NCBI RefSeq assembly: GCF_036023875.1
Contig: NZ_CP107931.1
Span: 434,001 to 498,000 of the forward strand
Reading direction: 5' to 3'
DNA: 64,000 bases
Origin: Mycobacterium sp. NBC_00419
GTDB taxonomy: Bacteria > Actinomycetota > Actinomycetes > Mycobacteriales > Mycobacteriaceae
The number at the start of each line of letters is the position of its first letter. The first letter of the stretch is position 1. Of the stretch, positions 37,200 to 47,432 are shown one piece after another. The notes under the pieces were generated by a model. That model was not told the origin of the DNA and ran no database searches. It saw only the letters and a program-made list of their open reading frames with translations. Position numbers and translations under genes: made by a program.

Positions 37200-38369
37200 A
37201 TGTCGATCAAGCTGCACTGGTTTCTGCCCACCTACGGCGACAGCCGACTGATCGTCGGTGGCGGCCACGGGACACCGGCCGGAGCCGCGCATAGCGACCG
37301 GGACGCGTCCATCGACTACCTCGCCTCGATCGTGCGCGGGGCGGAGACCTTCGGCTTCACCGGCGCTCTGATTCCGACCGGCGCCTGGTGCGAGGACGCG
37401 TTCATCACGGCCGCGCTGCTTGCCCGGGAGACCACCTCGCTGGCATTCCTGGTGGCGTTCCGGCCAGGCCTGGTCAGTCCCACGCTGTCGGCGCAGATGG
37501 CGGCCACGTTCGCCCGGCACGCCCCCGGCCGCATCCTGCTCAACGTGGTCGTCGGCGGAGAGGCCCACGAGCAGCGGGCCTTCGGCGACCATCTCGACAA
37601 GGACGCCCGCTACGCGCGCGCCGACGAATTCCTCGACATCGTCAGCAGGCTCTGGCGCGGTGAGACGGTCACCACACACGGTGAGTACGTCAGCGTCGAG
37701 GAGGCCAGCCTCGCCACGCCGCCGAACCCGGTCCCCCCGCTGTACTTCGGGGGCAGTTCGGCTGCGGCGGGCCCGATCGCCGCGCGCCACGCCGACGTGT
37801 ACCTGACCTGGGGCGAGCCACCGGCCGCCGTCCGCGAGAAGATCGAGTGGATCCGCAAGCTGGCCGCCGAGGAGGGCCGCAGCGTCCGATTCGGGATCCG
37901 CCTGCACACCATCTCGCGCGACGAGGCGAGCGAAGCCTGGTCGCAGGCCGACAAGCTGGTGGCTGCCCTCGACGACGAGACCGTGCGTTCGGCGCAGGCC
38001 GGATTGGGGCGCAGTCAGTCCGAGGGCCAGCGCCGGATGCTCGCGCTGCACGAGGCCAGCCGGTCCGACGGCTCCTGGCATGACGCCCGCAGTCTGGAGA
38101 TCGCGCCGAACCTGTGGGCCGGCGTCGGGCTGGTCCGCGGCGGGGCCGGAACCGCGTTGGTGGGCAGCCACACCGACGTGGCCGACCGGATCGCCGAGTA
38201 CGCAGAGATCGGGATCGACGAGTTCATCTTCTCGGGCTACCCGCATCTGGAGGAATTGTTCTGGTTCGGCGAAGGCGTGGTCCCGATCCTGCGTGAGCGC
38301 GGCCTGTTCGACGGGCCGGCCACTCAGGCTGCACCGGCGTCGATCCCGTTCGTCGGCGCCGCGCGCTGA
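37200..38369 (+). CDS. SsuD-like flavin-dependent monooxygenase (LLM class)
   Basis: A 389-residue luciferase-like TIM-barrel enzyme paralogous to the ssuD at 9926-11023: both share WFLPT-GDSR at the N-terminus, PTG-WCEDA-, FLVAFRPGLV-PTL and NLWAGVGLVRGGAGTALVGS. It probably cleaves C-S bonds of a sulfonate or sulfone with reduced FMN. It is not in an ssu operon; its own leaderless-type box is 7 nt upstream. It is convergent with the nitrile hydratase-like operon, stops 7 bp apart. A different substrate from the first copy is likely (inference). A symbol is not assigned. Confidence 0.88.
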   Translation: MSIKLHWFLPTYGDSRLIVGGGHGTPAGAAHSDRDASIDYLASIVRGAETFGFTGALIPTGAWCEDAFITAALLARETTSLAFLVAFRPGLVSPTLSAQMAATFARHAPGRILLNVVVGGEAHEQRAFGDHLDKDARYARADEFLDIVSRLWRGETVTTHGEYVSVEEASLATPPNPVPPLYFGGSSAAAGPIAARHADVYLTWGEPPAAVREKIEWIRKLAAEEGRSVRFGIRLHTISRDEASEAWSQADKLVAALDDETVRSAQAGLGRSQSEGQRRMLALHEASRSDGSWHDARSLEIAPNLWAGVGLVRGGAGTALVGSHTDVADRIAEYAEIGIDEFIFSGYPHLEELFWFGEGVVPILRERGLFDGPATQAAPASIPFVGAAR

Positions 38370-38376
38370 TCCGGTG

Positions 38377-38723
38377 CTACTGCGCCTCCAGGCGCGCCCG
38401 CACCGCATCCAGGCGTTGCCGGAGTTCGGCCTCGTCGATGAGCCCACGGGCCATCAGGGAATGGGCCAGTGAGACCAGCTGGTTCTCCGGATACGGCAGG
38501 TCGGCGTAGCGGGTGGCGGACAGCTCGTCCTCCTCGTCGCGGCGCTGCTTGAACGTAAAGTCCACATCCTCTGTGGCACAAGACTTGTCGAGCACATCAC
38601 ACAGCCCGTCGAGGCTCGTCTTCCACGGCGGCAGCGGGTTCTCCACACCGTACTTGGCGGCCATGGCCGACCAGGTCTGGCGGCGCTGCACAATCTCGTC
38701 GAGAACGACGAAGTCGTCGTCGC

Positions 38724-38727
<4 letters not shown>
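38377..38727 (-). CDS. Nitrile hydratase accessory-like protein (beta N-domain fold)
   Basis: A 116-residue protein, third gene of the metalloenzyme operon. Its C-terminal half (DLPYPENQLVSLAHSLMARG, then LIDEAELRQRLDAVRARLEA) looks like the helical N-terminal domain of nitrile hydratase beta subunits, thiocyanate hydrolase subunits and their accessory proteins. The first half has PLPPWKTSLDGLCDVL and a Cys pair about 14 residues apart (GLCDVLDKSC). Because a complete beta subunit is already encoded at 39481, this is more likely a metal-insertion helper or a third structural subunit. Start overlaps the previous stop by 4 nt. Confidence 0.7.
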
Positions 38728-39461
<734 letters not shown>

Positions 39462-39480
39462 CGAAGTGGTGAACTCCTTC

Positions 39481-40317
39481 TCAGAGGGCTTGCAGCCAGC
39501 GCTCGGGGATCTCGGTCTGCAGGGTGTCGGTATCGGGTCCGGTGTAGGTGTCCCACAGGTCGGCCTGCTTGAACCGCACGATGTAGAACCATTCCGGGGC
39601 GGCATCCTCACGGTCCCACGCCTCGTCCTCAGGTGCCGGGCTCTCGTAGGTGACCTCGGCGATCACGCCGCGGGCGCCGCGGCAGTATTCCGGGGTGCGG
39701 GTGTAGAACATGGCGGGCAGGTCGCGCACCATGACGCCGTCGCCGACTCTGAACTTGGCCGGGCCCGCCTTGCCGGCATAGATCTGCGGGTCGCCGATGC
39801 CGACGGCAGCGCGATGATGCCTGTTGCGCTTGACGTTCGAGCCGTCGCCCTCGAACTTCGGTTCGGCGTCCGGCAGCCGCCCGGCCAACCCGCCGGCGTA
39901 GCGGCCCTGCACCTCCGCCAGCCGATCGGTGAGCTCACCCCAGCTGATGTAGCCCTTCTCGATGAGCAGCCGGCCCACCGCCCATAGCCACCGGCTGTAG
40001 TACGGAAGGCCCAGATAGATGGGACGGCCGACGTCGACGTTGCCGATGCGGCGGCGCTCCTCGGAGACCCAGATACCCCGCCAGCCGAGCACCTCGCAGA
40101 GCACGTAGGTCATCAATTCCCACTGCTCTTCTTCTTTGCCTTCGTACGGCAGCGGAACCTGCAACTCGCCGCCGACGTCGTGCACCGTCTTCTGGTAGGC
40201 CCAGTAATGGGCGCTGTCCACCTCGTCGGGCATCGGCCACTCGGACACTTCCGGAAAGGTCGTCTTGAGCCGGGAAATCAGCGCCAGCTGTTCCGCACGT
40301 TCTGCCGCAGTGCTCAT
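39481..40317 (-). CDS. Nitrile hydratase beta-like subunit
   Basis: A 278-residue subunit with both halves of a nitrile hydratase beta chain: the helical N-terminal half (DSAHYWAYQKTVHDVGGELQ, RRIGNVDVGRPIYLGLPYYS, EKGYISWGELTDRLAEV) and the SH3-like C-terminal half (KFRVGDGVMVRDLPAMFYTR, FYIVRFKQADLWDTY). In thiocyanate hydrolase these halves are separate alpha and beta chains; here they are one. It is the first gene of the operon, 19 bp before the catalytic subunit. A TAGCGT box lies 8 nt before its ATG. The gene order beta, alpha, small protein is as in several nitrile hydratase operons. Confidence 0.83.
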   Translation of the reverse strand: MSTAAERAEQLALISRLKTTFPEVSEWPMPDEVDSAHYWAYQKTVHDVGGELQVPLPYEGKEEEQWELMTYVLCEVLGWRGIWVSEERRRIGNVDVGRPIYLGLPYYSRWLWAVGRLLIEKGYISWGELTDRLAEVQGRYAGGLAGRLPDAEPKFEGDGSNVKRNRHHRAAVGIGDPQIYAGKAGPAKFRVGDGVMVRDLPAMFYTRTPEYCRGARGVIAEVTYESPAPEDEAWDREDAAPEWFYIVRFKQADLWDTYTGPDTDTLQTEIPERWLQAL

Positions 40318-40325
40318 GCCCTATG

Positions 40326-40331
40326 ACGCTA
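40326..40331 (-). promoter_or_regulatory. -10 box for the nitrile hydratase-like operon
   Basis: TAGCGT on the minus strand, 8 nt before the ATG at 40317; near-leaderless. Confidence 0.4.
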
Positions 40332-40463
40332 GCACCGCACGGCAACGCAGAGATGAAATTACGGCAGCCCGATTCCGCGATGGCGCACAGCGCAATTCGG
40401 CTGCGACCGCGTCAATTCACCGGCTGTTCACGTCGACCGCCGCCAGGCGGCTATGTCTCCGGC

Positions 40464-41312
40464 CTACTTGGGCCGACCGACCTCGTAGGTGCCCTTGTCG
40501 TCCTGGAAGGTCACTGTCACCTGACGCTTGGTGCCGTCGATGCTGACCTCGCAGGTGAAGGTGTCACCCTTCTTGACCGTCGGGTTCTGGCCGTCGTTGC
40601 ACTTGACGTCCTTGACGTTCTTGGCACCGTAGCCGTTGGTCTCGTCGGTCAGGATCTGCTGAACACCCTGCTGCGCCTTGTTGATGTCGAGCTTGGTGGT
40701 GACGAAGAAGCCGGGCTTCCAGAATCCGAGCACCAACACCACGGCCAGGATGATCGCCGCCAGCACACCGATCACGATGCCGATCGCCGCCGTCGACTTC
40801 TTGGCGGCCTCCTCGGAGCCGGGCTGCGGGTACTGCGGGTACTGGCCGGGCTGACCCGGCTGGCCCGGTTGTCCAGGCTGACCCGGTTGCCCCGGGTATT
40901 GACCGTACTGCTGCGGCTGGCCGTATTGCTGCGGCTGTCCGTATTGCTGCGGCTGTCCGTATTGCTGCGGTTGGCCGTACTGAGGCTGCGCGTACTGGCC
41001 GGGCTGGCCGTAGGCGGCGGGGTTGTACTCGGTCGGCTGCTGGTATGGCTGCTGCGGGTAGCCGGGCTGGTTCTGACCGTACGGCGGGTACTGCTGCTGC
41101 TGGTTGTAGGCCGGCGGCTGCCAGGCCGGGGTCTCACCACCGGTGGGCTGCCAGGCCGGAGTTTCGGTCGCCTGCGGGTCCGGGTTCGCCGGAGGCTGCC
41201 AGGACGGCGCCGTCGACTGCGGCTGCTCCGAGCTGGGGGCAGGCTGATCCTCACCCTGGGCGGGCTGCTGAGCCTGCCAGGGGTTGGGGTCAGATCCCTG
41301 CGGTCCGCTCAT
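40464..41312 (-). CDS. Proline/glutamine-rich membrane protein with DUF4333 domain
   Basis: A 282-residue protein. Residues 1-165 are a disordered cytoplasmic region rich in Pro, Gln, Gly and Tyr, with repeated YGQPQQ and GQPGQP units. One membrane helix follows ([20 protein letters not shown], about 175-195), then an extracytoplasmic DUF4333 domain of about 85 residues with two Cys (VKCNDGQ, FTCEV) that likely form a disulfide. This layout is common in mycobacterial wall-associated proteins and matches Rv2091c in position (from memory). Function unknown. The ATG has AAGGAGAG 3-10 nt upstream. It lies 56 bp downstream of helY and may be co-transcribed. Confidence 0.87.
   Translation of the reverse strand: MSGPQGSDPNPWQAQQPAQGEDQPAPSSEQPQSTAPSWQPPANPDPQATETPAWQPTGGETPAWQPPAYNQQQQYPPYGQNQPGYPQQPYQQPTEYNPAAYGQPGQYAQPQYGQPQQYGQPQQYGQPQQYGQPQQYGQYPGQPGQPGQPGQPGQPGQYPQYPQPGSEEAAKKSTAAIGIVIGVLAAIILAVVLVLGFWKPGFFVTTKLDINKAQQGVQQILTDETNGYGAKNVKDVKCNDGQNPTVKKGDTFTCEVSIDGTKRQVTVTFQDDKGTYEVGRPK
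40903..40974. repeat. Four 18-bp tandem repeats in the DUF4333 gene
   Basis: Units of 18 bp based on CCGTATTGCTGCGGCTGT run from 40903 to 40974, encoding the YGQPQQ repeats. Followed upstream and downstream by more degenerate Gly-Gln-Pro coding repeats. In-frame length variation is expected. Confidence 0.8.
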
Positions 41313-41368
41313 CGTCTCTCCTTGGTCTGGTAGCGATTCGCCGCTCCCACCGTAGCGTTTGCATCACC

Positions 41369-44140
41369 CTACCCGCTATCAACAGCAACGACGCCGCGCC
41401 GGACATCGTCGATGGCGCGTTTCGCTGCGCTACGCAACGCGGTGTCGGGTCCGGAGTTGCGCACCTGGTCGAGCAGGTCGAGCACCTGGCGGCACCAGCG
41501 GACGAAGTCCCCGGCCGACATCGGGGTGCCCGTTCCGGTGATATCGGAGGCGTCCAGAGCGGCTGCCAGGTTCCCGGTGGTCGCCCAGCGGTAGACGGCG
41601 GCGACGAACCCTTCGTCGGGCTCACGCGTCGGGGCGATCCGGTGCCGGTTCTCGTCGGCGCGCAACTGTCCGGACAGCCTGCGGGTCTCGACGAGCGCGC
41701 GCCGTACGCCCGGGGTCGGCATCTCGACCGCCTGGGTCGGGCCGTCGCCGCCACGGGACTCGTAGACCACGGCCGAGAGCACCGCGGCCAGCTCGGCGGG
41801 CTGCAGCGTCTTCCACACCCCGGTGCGCAGGCACTCGGCCACCAGCAGGTCGCTCTCGCTGTAGATCCGGGCCAGCAGCCGGCCGTCGGCGGTCACCTTC
41901 GGCACGCCCCCGCGATTGTCTATGAAGCCCCGCTCGGTCAGCAGCCCCACGATCCGGTCGAACGTGCGGGCCAGCGAGTTTGTCGCCACGCTGACCTTGT
42001 TGCGGATCTGCTCGTTGTCGCGCTCCACCCGCAGGTATCGCTCGCCGATGCGGACCTTGGCCTCCCGGTCGGCGATCCGATGGGCGGGGTGTGTGCGCAT
42101 CTGCTCACGCAGCTTGATCAGTTCGGGATCGATGTCGGCCTCGTCGTCACCACCGGCCCGCCGCTTGCGCCCGGCCGGGACGACAAGGCCGGCCGCCGCC
42201 GACCGCAGCGCCGAGGCCAGGTCCCGGCGAACCCTGGGCTGGCGGTGCTCGACCCGCTTGGGCAGCGACATCGAACCGATCGGCGCGGCAGCAGCCGGGT
42301 AGTCGGCCGAGGAAATCCTTCCGGCCCAACGATCTTCGGTGAGCACCAGCGGCCTGGGATCGTCGGCGTCGTTGGCCGCCTCCAGTACCACCGCCAGCCC
42401 GCCGCGCCGGCCCTGGGTGATGTTGATGATGTCGCCGCGGCGCAGCCCGGCCAGCGCGCCGTTGGCCGCCTGCCTGCGCTGCAGCCGCGATGACCGGGAT
42501 TGGGAGCGCTCCCGTTCGCTGATCTTGGCGCGTAGCCGCACGTAGTCGAGGACCGCGGGTTCCGGCACCGGCTTGGCGCGACGGTCCCAGCCGAGTTCGG
42601 CGGCGATCTCGTCGAGCATCTTCTCGCCCCGCTCGGATCCGCGAACCAGTCCGACCACCGAGCGGTCCGCCTGGAACTGGGCGAACGACCGCTCCAAAAG
42701 TTGGCGGGCCTGCTCGGGCCCCATCTGGTTCACCAGGTTGATCGTCATGTTGTAGGACGGGGCGAACGAACTCTTCAGCGGGAAGGTACGGGTCGAGGCC
42801 AGTCCGGCGACCTCGGCCGGTTCGACGTCCGGGGTCCAGATGACAACGGCATGCCCCTCGACGTCGATGCCACGGCGCCCGGCGCGTCCGGTCAGCTGGG
42901 TGTACTCCCCCGGCGTCAGCGGCATGTGCTGCTCACCGTTGAACTTCACCAACTTCTCCAGCACCACCGTGCGGGCCGGCATGTTGATGCCCAGCGCCAG
43001 TGTCTCGGTGGCGAACACGGCCTTGACCAGACCGGCGGTGAACAGTTCTTCCACGGTGTGCCGGAAGATCGGCAGCATGCCCGCGTGGTGGGCGGCCAAT
43101 CCGCGCAGCAGGCCTTCGCGCCATTCGTAGTAATCCAGTACCGCCAGGTCGGCGTCGGCCAGATCGGCGCAGCGCCGGTCGATGACTTCGGCAATGCGCG
43201 CCCGATCGGAATCGTCGGTCAGCCGCAGCGGGCTGCGCAGGCACTGCTTGACGGCGGCATCGCAGCCGGCCCGGGAGAAGATGAACGTGATCGCCGGCAG
43301 CAGCGCCTCCCGGTCCAGGGCGGCGATGACGTCGGGGCGCGACGGCGGGCGGTGCAGACCCGGTCCACCACCGGGGCGGCCGGGGCCGCGGCGGCGCGGC
43401 TGCCAGTCGGTGAGCCGCTCGGCCTCGCGGCGGTGCACGATGTGGCGGATCAGCTCCGGGTCGACGAGGTGCTGCTTACCGGCCGGGGCGTTGCCGGCGG
43501 AGTAGTCGAACAGGTCGAACAGCCGCTTACCGACCAGGACGTGCTGCCACAGTGGCACCGGCCGGTGCTCGTCGACGACGACGGTGGTGTCCCCGCGCAC
43601 GGTTTGAATCCAGCCGCCGAACTCCTCGGCGTTGCTCACCGTCGCCGACAGGCTGACCAGGCGCACGTCTTCGGGCAGGTGCAGGATGACCTCCTCCCAC
43701 ACCGCTCCGCGCATCCGGTCGGCCAGGAAGTGCACCTCGTCCATCACGACATGCGAAAGTCCGTGTAGCGCATCCGAACCCGCATACAGCATGTTGCGCA
43801 GCACCTCGGTGGTCATCACCACCACGGGTGCGTCCCCGTTGACCGACTGATCTCCGGTGAGCAAGCCGATGTTCTGCGCGCCGTAACGGCGGACCAAATC
43901 GTTGTGCTTCTGGTTGCTCAGCGCCTTGATCGGCGTGGTGTAGAAGCACTTTCGCCCAGCGGCCAGGGCCAGGTGGACCGCGAACTCGCCGACGACGGTC
44001 TTGCCCGCACCGGTCGGCGCGCAGACCAGCACACCGTGTCCGCGCTCCAGCGCCTCACACGCCTGAACCTGGAACGGGTCGAGCTGGAAGGGCAGCAGCT
44101 CCGCGAACTGCGCGAGGCCGGCCTCAGGTGATGTCGTCAT
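41369..44140 (-). CDS. helY: Superfamily 2 DEVH-box helicase HelY
   Basis: A 923-residue Ski2-like RNA/DNA helicase. Walker A APTGAGKT is at residues 41-48, DEVH is in [15 protein letters not shown], motif III is in [14 protein letters not shown], and motif VI is in [15 protein letters not shown]. The C-terminal half has the DSHCT-type region ([20 protein letters not shown]). Ski2-like proteins process or degrade RNA; the physiological role in mycobacteria is not settled. ATG at 44140 ([10 protein letters not shown]) is chosen; the longer frame is inside tatC. It overlaps tatC by 17 nt, so it belongs to the pafB-pafC-tatA-tatC-helY run. Confidence 0.95.
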   Translation of the reverse strand: MTTSPEAGLAQFAELLPFQLDPFQVQACEALERGHGVLVCAPTGAGKTVVGEFAVHLALAAGRKCFYTTPIKALSNQKHNDLVRRYGAQNIGLLTGDQSVNGDAPVVVMTTEVLRNMLYAGSDALHGLSHVVMDEVHFLADRMRGAVWEEVILHLPEDVRLVSLSATVSNAEEFGGWIQTVRGDTTVVVDEHRPVPLWQHVLVGKRLFDLFDYSAGNAPAGKQHLVDPELIRHIVHRREAERLTDWQPRRRGPGRPGGGPGLHRPPSRPDVIAALDREALLPAITFIFSRAGCDAAVKQCLRSPLRLTDDSDRARIAEVIDRRCADLADADLAVLDYYEWREGLLRGLAAHHAGMLPIFRHTVEELFTAGLVKAVFATETLALGINMPARTVVLEKLVKFNGEQHMPLTPGEYTQLTGRAGRRGIDVEGHAVVIWTPDVEPAEVAGLASTRTFPLKSSFAPSYNMTINLVNQMGPEQARQLLERSFAQFQADRSVVGLVRGSERGEKMLDEIAAELGWDRRAKPVPEPAVLDYVRLRAKISERERSQSRSSRLQRRQAANGALAGLRRGDIINITQGRRGGLAVVLEAANDADDPRPLVLTEDRWAGRISSADYPAAAAPIGSMSLPKRVEHRQPRVRRDLASALRSAAAGLVVPAGRKRRAGGDDEADIDPELIKLREQMRTHPAHRIADREAKVRIGERYLRVERDNEQIRNKVSVATNSLARTFDRIVGLLTERGFIDNRGGVPKVTADGRLLARIYSESDLLVAECLRTGVWKTLQPAELAAVLSAVVYESRGGDGPTQAVEMPTPGVRRALVETRRLSGQLRADENRHRIAPTREPDEGFVAAVYRWATTGNLAAALDASDITGTGTPMSAGDFVRWCRQVLDLLDQVRNSGPDTALRSAAKRAIDDVRRGVVAVDSG

Positions 44141-45047
44141 GCCGTGCCGCGTACTGGGCGGGCGAGGCCACCGGTTCGGGCGGCTCGATGGGCGCGGCCT
44201 GATCGTCGGGGATGGCGCTCTGCTGCGCTTCGCGCTTGGCCTTGCGCCTGTCATGCAGGCGGGTGATCTGGATCGCGAACTCCATCAGCACCGTCAACGC
44301 GAGTCCCAGCGCCAGCATCGAGAACGGGTCCGAGCCCGGCGTCGCGAACGCGGCGAAGACGAATACTCCGAAGATCAGCCCACGGCGCCAGGTCTTGAGC
44401 TTCTCGTAGTGCAGCACGCCGACCACGTTCAACATGATGATCAGCAACGGGAACTCGAAGCTGACCCCGAACACCAGCAGCAGATTGATCAGGAAACCGA
44501 AGTACTTGTCACCGGACAAGGCGGTCACCTGCACGTCGTTGCCGACGGTCAACAGGAAGTGCAAGGCCTTCGACAACACGATGTAGGCCAGCACCGCGCC
44601 GGAGATGAACAGGGTCGCGGCGACCGTCACGAACGCCATCGCGAAGCGGCGCTCATTCTTGTACAGCCCGGGCGTGATGAACGACCACAGTTGGTAGAGC
44701 CAGACCGGGCAGGCCAGCACGATGCCTGCGGTCATGCCGACTTTGAGCCGCAACATGAACTGGTCGAAGGGCGCGGTGGCCAGCAGCCGGCAACCGCCGT
44801 CGGCGCTGATGTCGGCGCGCGCGGACGGCGGCAGCGAGCAGTACGGGGCGCGCAGCCACTCGCCGAGGCTTTCCAGGCCGAAGAAGCCGTGGCTGTACCA
44901 GAGGAAGCCGAACACCGTGGTGACCGCGACGGCACCCATCGAGATCAGCAGGCGGGTCCGCAACTCGCGGATGTGGTCGACGAGAGACATCGTCCCGTCG
45001 GGATTCGTACGGCGCTTGCGCCGCGACATGAACTTAGGAGTGCGCAC
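44124..45047 (-). CDS. tatC: Twin-arginine translocase subunit TatC
   Basis: TatC is the multispanning receptor for twin-arginine signal peptides on folded exported proteins. The 307-residue protein has six helices; conserved features are [53 protein letters not shown] and [20 protein letters not shown]. The C-terminal tail of about 50 residues is charged and specific to actinobacteria. Start GTG at 45047; an ATG at 45029 is possible. It overlaps helY downstream and lies 45 bp after tatA. TatB is not in the window. Confidence 0.96.
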   Translation of the reverse strand: MRTPKFMSRRKRRTNPDGTMSLVDHIRELRTRLLISMGAVAVTTVFGFLWYSHGFFGLESLGEWLRAPYCSLPPSARADISADGGCRLLATAPFDQFMLRLKVGMTAGIVLACPVWLYQLWSFITPGLYKNERRFAMAFVTVAATLFISGAVLAYIVLSKALHFLLTVGNDVQVTALSGDKYFGFLINLLLVFGVSFEFPLLIIMLNVVGVLHYEKLKTWRRGLIFGVFVFAAFATPGSDPFSMLALGLALTVLMEFAIQITRLHDRRKAKREAQQSAIPDDQAAPIEPPEPVASPAQYAARHDDIT

Positions 45048-45092
45048 GGCAGCGTCTGACTACGGGCGCCTGGGCGCCGGTTCGCGGTCGGT

Positions 45093-45359
45093 TCAGGCCG
45101 GTCGGGCGTCGGTCGGGTTCTGGGCCGGCGGTGGTGTCACCGGAGCCTCGACACGTTCGGACTGGACCTGCGTCGCGGGCTGAACAGGCGTGACCGGGGT
45201 CTCCGCCTTGTTGTCGTTCTGCAGTTCCTTGACTTCGGACTTGAAGATTCGCATCGACTTGCCGAGCGAACGCGCAGCATCAGGCAACCGCTTCGACCCG
45301 AAAAGCAACACGACCACGGCGATAAGGATCAGCCAGTGCCACGGTTGTAGAGCACCCAA
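45093..45359 (-). CDS. tatA: Twin-arginine translocase subunit TatA
   Basis: TatA forms the pore of the twin-arginine pathway. The 88-residue product has one N-terminal helix ([20 protein letters not shown]), the amphipathic helix [20 protein letters not shown] and a Pro-rich tail. The start is taken as TTG at 45359, giving MGALQPWHW, because GGAGG sits 8 nt upstream and the result matches the MGSLSPWHW start known from M. tuberculosis. The GTG at 45368 overlaps the ribosome site itself and is less likely. Confidence 0.93.
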   Translation of the reverse strand: MGALQPWHWLILIAVVVLLFGSKRLPDAARSLGKSMRIFKSEVKELQNDNKAETPVTPVQPATQVQSERVEAPVTPPPAQNPTDARPA

Positions 45360-45425
45360 TTTGGTCACCTCCAGATGTCGGTTCGATGCTACCCCACCGG
45401 TGCTGTGACGAGCCTGGACGCGGAA

Positions 45426-46397
45426 TCAGCCAGGCAGCCCGGCGTAGGCCGCCAGCGCCGCGCCGGCCGCTTGTGCCACCCGGGTGACCAGCGACGCCGG
45501 TCCCAGAACCCGCACGTCAGGACCGAAACCCAGCAGCAACCGGGTCATCCACTCGTCGGAGGCATAGGTCATCGCCGCCTCATACGAGCCGTCGGGATGC
45601 TGCGCGCCGACCCGCATCGGGTAGTACTCGAGCATCCACGACGCCGTCGGCGCGACCAGCAGGGTGGCCGCAGGCAGGGCTGGGTCCGCGTCGAACAGCG
45701 AAGTGTCCGGGGGCGACTGCACGGCGGGTTCCGGTGGCGCGGCCGGTTCGTCGAGCACGCTGGCGTCCACGATGCGGTCGAAGCGGAACAGCCGCACGCC
45801 GTCGGCTTCCCGCGACCACGCCTCCAGATAGGAGTGGTCGGCGACGAGTACCACCCGGATCGGGTCAACGATCCTGGTGGACAACATGTCCCGGGACGCC
45901 GAGTAGTACTCGATGCTCAAGGCACGTCGACCGCCGACCGCGGCCCGTACCGCCGCGGCGGCATCGCTCTCGATCGGTGCCTGCTCCTCGACGGCGGCTG
46001 CCGCGTGGGTCTGGTCGTGGGCGATGGTGCCGGCCGCCGACTCGATCTTGGCGATCGCGCTGCGGGCAGCCTCGGGGTCGACGACGCCGGGGATGTCGAC
46101 GAGTGCCCGCAGTGCGACCAGAAGTCCGGTCGCTTCCGGCGAGGTGAGCCGCAGCGGGGCGTCCACGCCCGCGGTGAACGTGACATTGATGGTGTCACCG
46201 GAGAATTCGAAATCGATGAGGTCGCCGGGGCCGTACCCCGGCAGGCCGCACATCCACAACTGGTCGAGGTCCTGCTGGAGTTGCTTGCGGGTGACGCCGA
46301 GGTCTGCGGCGGCCTCGTCATAGGTGATCTGCGGGTTGGCCTTGAGGTAGGGCACCATGTTGAGCAGCCGGACAAGCCGGGTCGAGACGGGCGTCAT
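45426..46397 (-). CDS. pafC: DNA-damage response activator subunit PafC
   Basis: PafC pairs with PafB; together they form a transcription activator of the RecA/LexA-independent DNA-damage response. The 323-residue protein has an N-terminal winged-helix segment (LVRLLNMVPYLKANPQITYD followed by EAAADLGVTRKQLQQDLDQL), a middle WYL domain that senses a ligand (ALSIEYYSASRDMLSTRIVD, SYLEAWSREADGVRLFRFDR) and a C-terminal domain (WMLEYYPMRVGA). It overlaps pafB by 4 nt, so the two are made together in equal amounts. Confidence 0.95.
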   Translation of the reverse strand: MTPVSTRLVRLLNMVPYLKANPQITYDEAAADLGVTRKQLQQDLDQLWMCGLPGYGPGDLIDFEFSGDTINVTFTAGVDAPLRLTSPEATGLLVALRALVDIPGVVDPEAARSAIAKIESAAGTIAHDQTHAAAAVEEQAPIESDAAAAVRAAVGGRRALSIEYYSASRDMLSTRIVDPIRVVLVADHSYLEAWSREADGVRLFRFDRIVDASVLDEPAAPPEPAVQSPPDTSLFDADPALPAATLLVAPTASWMLEYYPMRVGAQHPDGSYEAAMTYASDEWMTRLLLGFGPDVRVLGPASLVTRVAQAAGAALAAYAGLPG

Positions 46398-47380
46398 GCG
46401 TGGCCCGCCTGCGCCGTCAGCCGGGCCACGACGTCCTCGCGCAGCGCGGCCGGTTCGAGAACGAGCGCGTCTGCCCCGTACCCGGCGATCTCGCGGGCCA
46501 GCCGGTCACGGGTGCCCAGATCGAGGTCGATGACCTCACCGGCCCGGCCGCCGATCGTCCGCGGGCCGATCGACGTGCCGGCGCGGCGCAGGGCCGTGGC
46601 CCGGCCGTCGGCCACCCAGACTCTGGCCCGCACGCCGGTGGGCGCTTCGCCGATCGCCTTCTCGACGATGGCCCGCAGGTCCACACCGTCGGGCCGGGTC
46701 ACCGAACCGGCGGGTCCGACGGTTTCGACGTCCGCGCCGATCCGGGACAACCGGAAGGTCCGGGTGGCGTCGCGGTCACGGTCGTGCCCGACCAGATACC
46801 AGCGTCCCCGGGCGGTGACCACACCCCATGGCTCGACCGTGCGTGCCGTGTACGGCTCGGTCGGCAACGGCCGGTGCAGGAACCGCACCGGCTGGCCGGA
46901 ATCGATGGCGGACAACAGGATTCCCAGCGCATCCTCCGAGCCGCGCAAGCCCGGCGGGCCGGCCGCGGTGGTGATCGCGACCGCGGCGTCGGCATCCACC
47001 TCGACCCCGGCGGCCCGCAGTTTCAGCAGCGCGCCCTGGGTGGCGGTGATCAATTCGGGCGACTCCCACAGTTGAGCCGCGACCGCGACAGCGGCCGCCT
47101 CCTGCGCGGTGAGTTCGATATCGGGCAGCGCGTAGGCGTTGCGGTTGATCCGGTATCCCTCGGCGGGGTCGAACGCCGATACCCTGCCGGTCTCCAGCGG
47201 GATGCCGAGGTCGCGCAGTTCGTTCTTGTCCCGCTCGAACATTCGGGAGAACGCTTCGTCGCTGGGACTGTCGGCATAGCCGGCCACACTCTCGCGGATG
47301 CGCTCGGCGGTGATGTAGCCGTGGGTGGACAGCAGGGCGATGACGAGGTTCATCAACCGCTCGACCTTGGATGTCGCCAC
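46394..47380 (-). CDS. pafB: DNA-damage response activator subunit PafB
   Basis: PafB has the same plan as PafC: an N-terminal winged helix (MATSKVERLMNLVIALLSTH, GYITAERIRESVAGY), a WYL domain (VEPWGVVTARGRWYLVGHDR) and a C-terminal extension. At 328 residues it is the expected length. PafBC recruits RNA polymerase at TTGTCRGTG-type promoters; such elements are present upstream of uvrB, polA and the RecB-like gene in this window. The GTG start is 7 nt from a TAAGGT box, so pafBC probably has its own promoter besides read-through from pafA 52 bp upstream. Confidence 0.95.
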   Translation of the reverse strand: MATSKVERLMNLVIALLSTHGYITAERIRESVAGYADSPSDEAFSRMFERDKNELRDLGIPLETGRVSAFDPAEGYRINRNAYALPDIELTAQEAAAVAVAAQLWESPELITATQGALLKLRAAGVEVDADAAVAITTAAGPPGLRGSEDALGILLSAIDSGQPVRFLHRPLPTEPYTARTVEPWGVVTARGRWYLVGHDRDRDATRTFRLSRIGADVETVGPAGSVTRPDGVDLRAIVEKAIGEAPTGVRARVWVADGRATALRRAGTSIGPRTIGGRAGEVIDLDLGTRDRLAREIAGYGADALVLEPAALREDVVARLTAQAGHA

Positions 47381-47387
47381 TCGCCCA

Positions 47388-47393
47388 ACCTTA
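47388..47393 (-). promoter_or_regulatory. -10 box of leaderless pafB
   Basis: TAAGGT on the minus strand with 7 nt to the GTG at 47380. No PafBC-type half is seen above it, so auto-activation is not suggested. Confidence 0.5.
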
Positions 47394-47432
47394 GCGGGAA
47401 ACGGCGCGTCGTCCCTGCGGCGCGCGCGAGGG

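Noticed and set aside
40439..40451. GCCGCC-A-GGCGGC hairpin after the DUF4333 gene as a terminator
   Set aside because: The single-nucleotide loop and the lack of a T-run make it unconvincing.
40903..40974. 18-bp repeats as a CRISPR or origin iteron array
   Set aside because: They have no spacers, keep the reading frame and encode Tyr-Gly-Gln-Pro repeats typical of disordered mycobacterial proteins.
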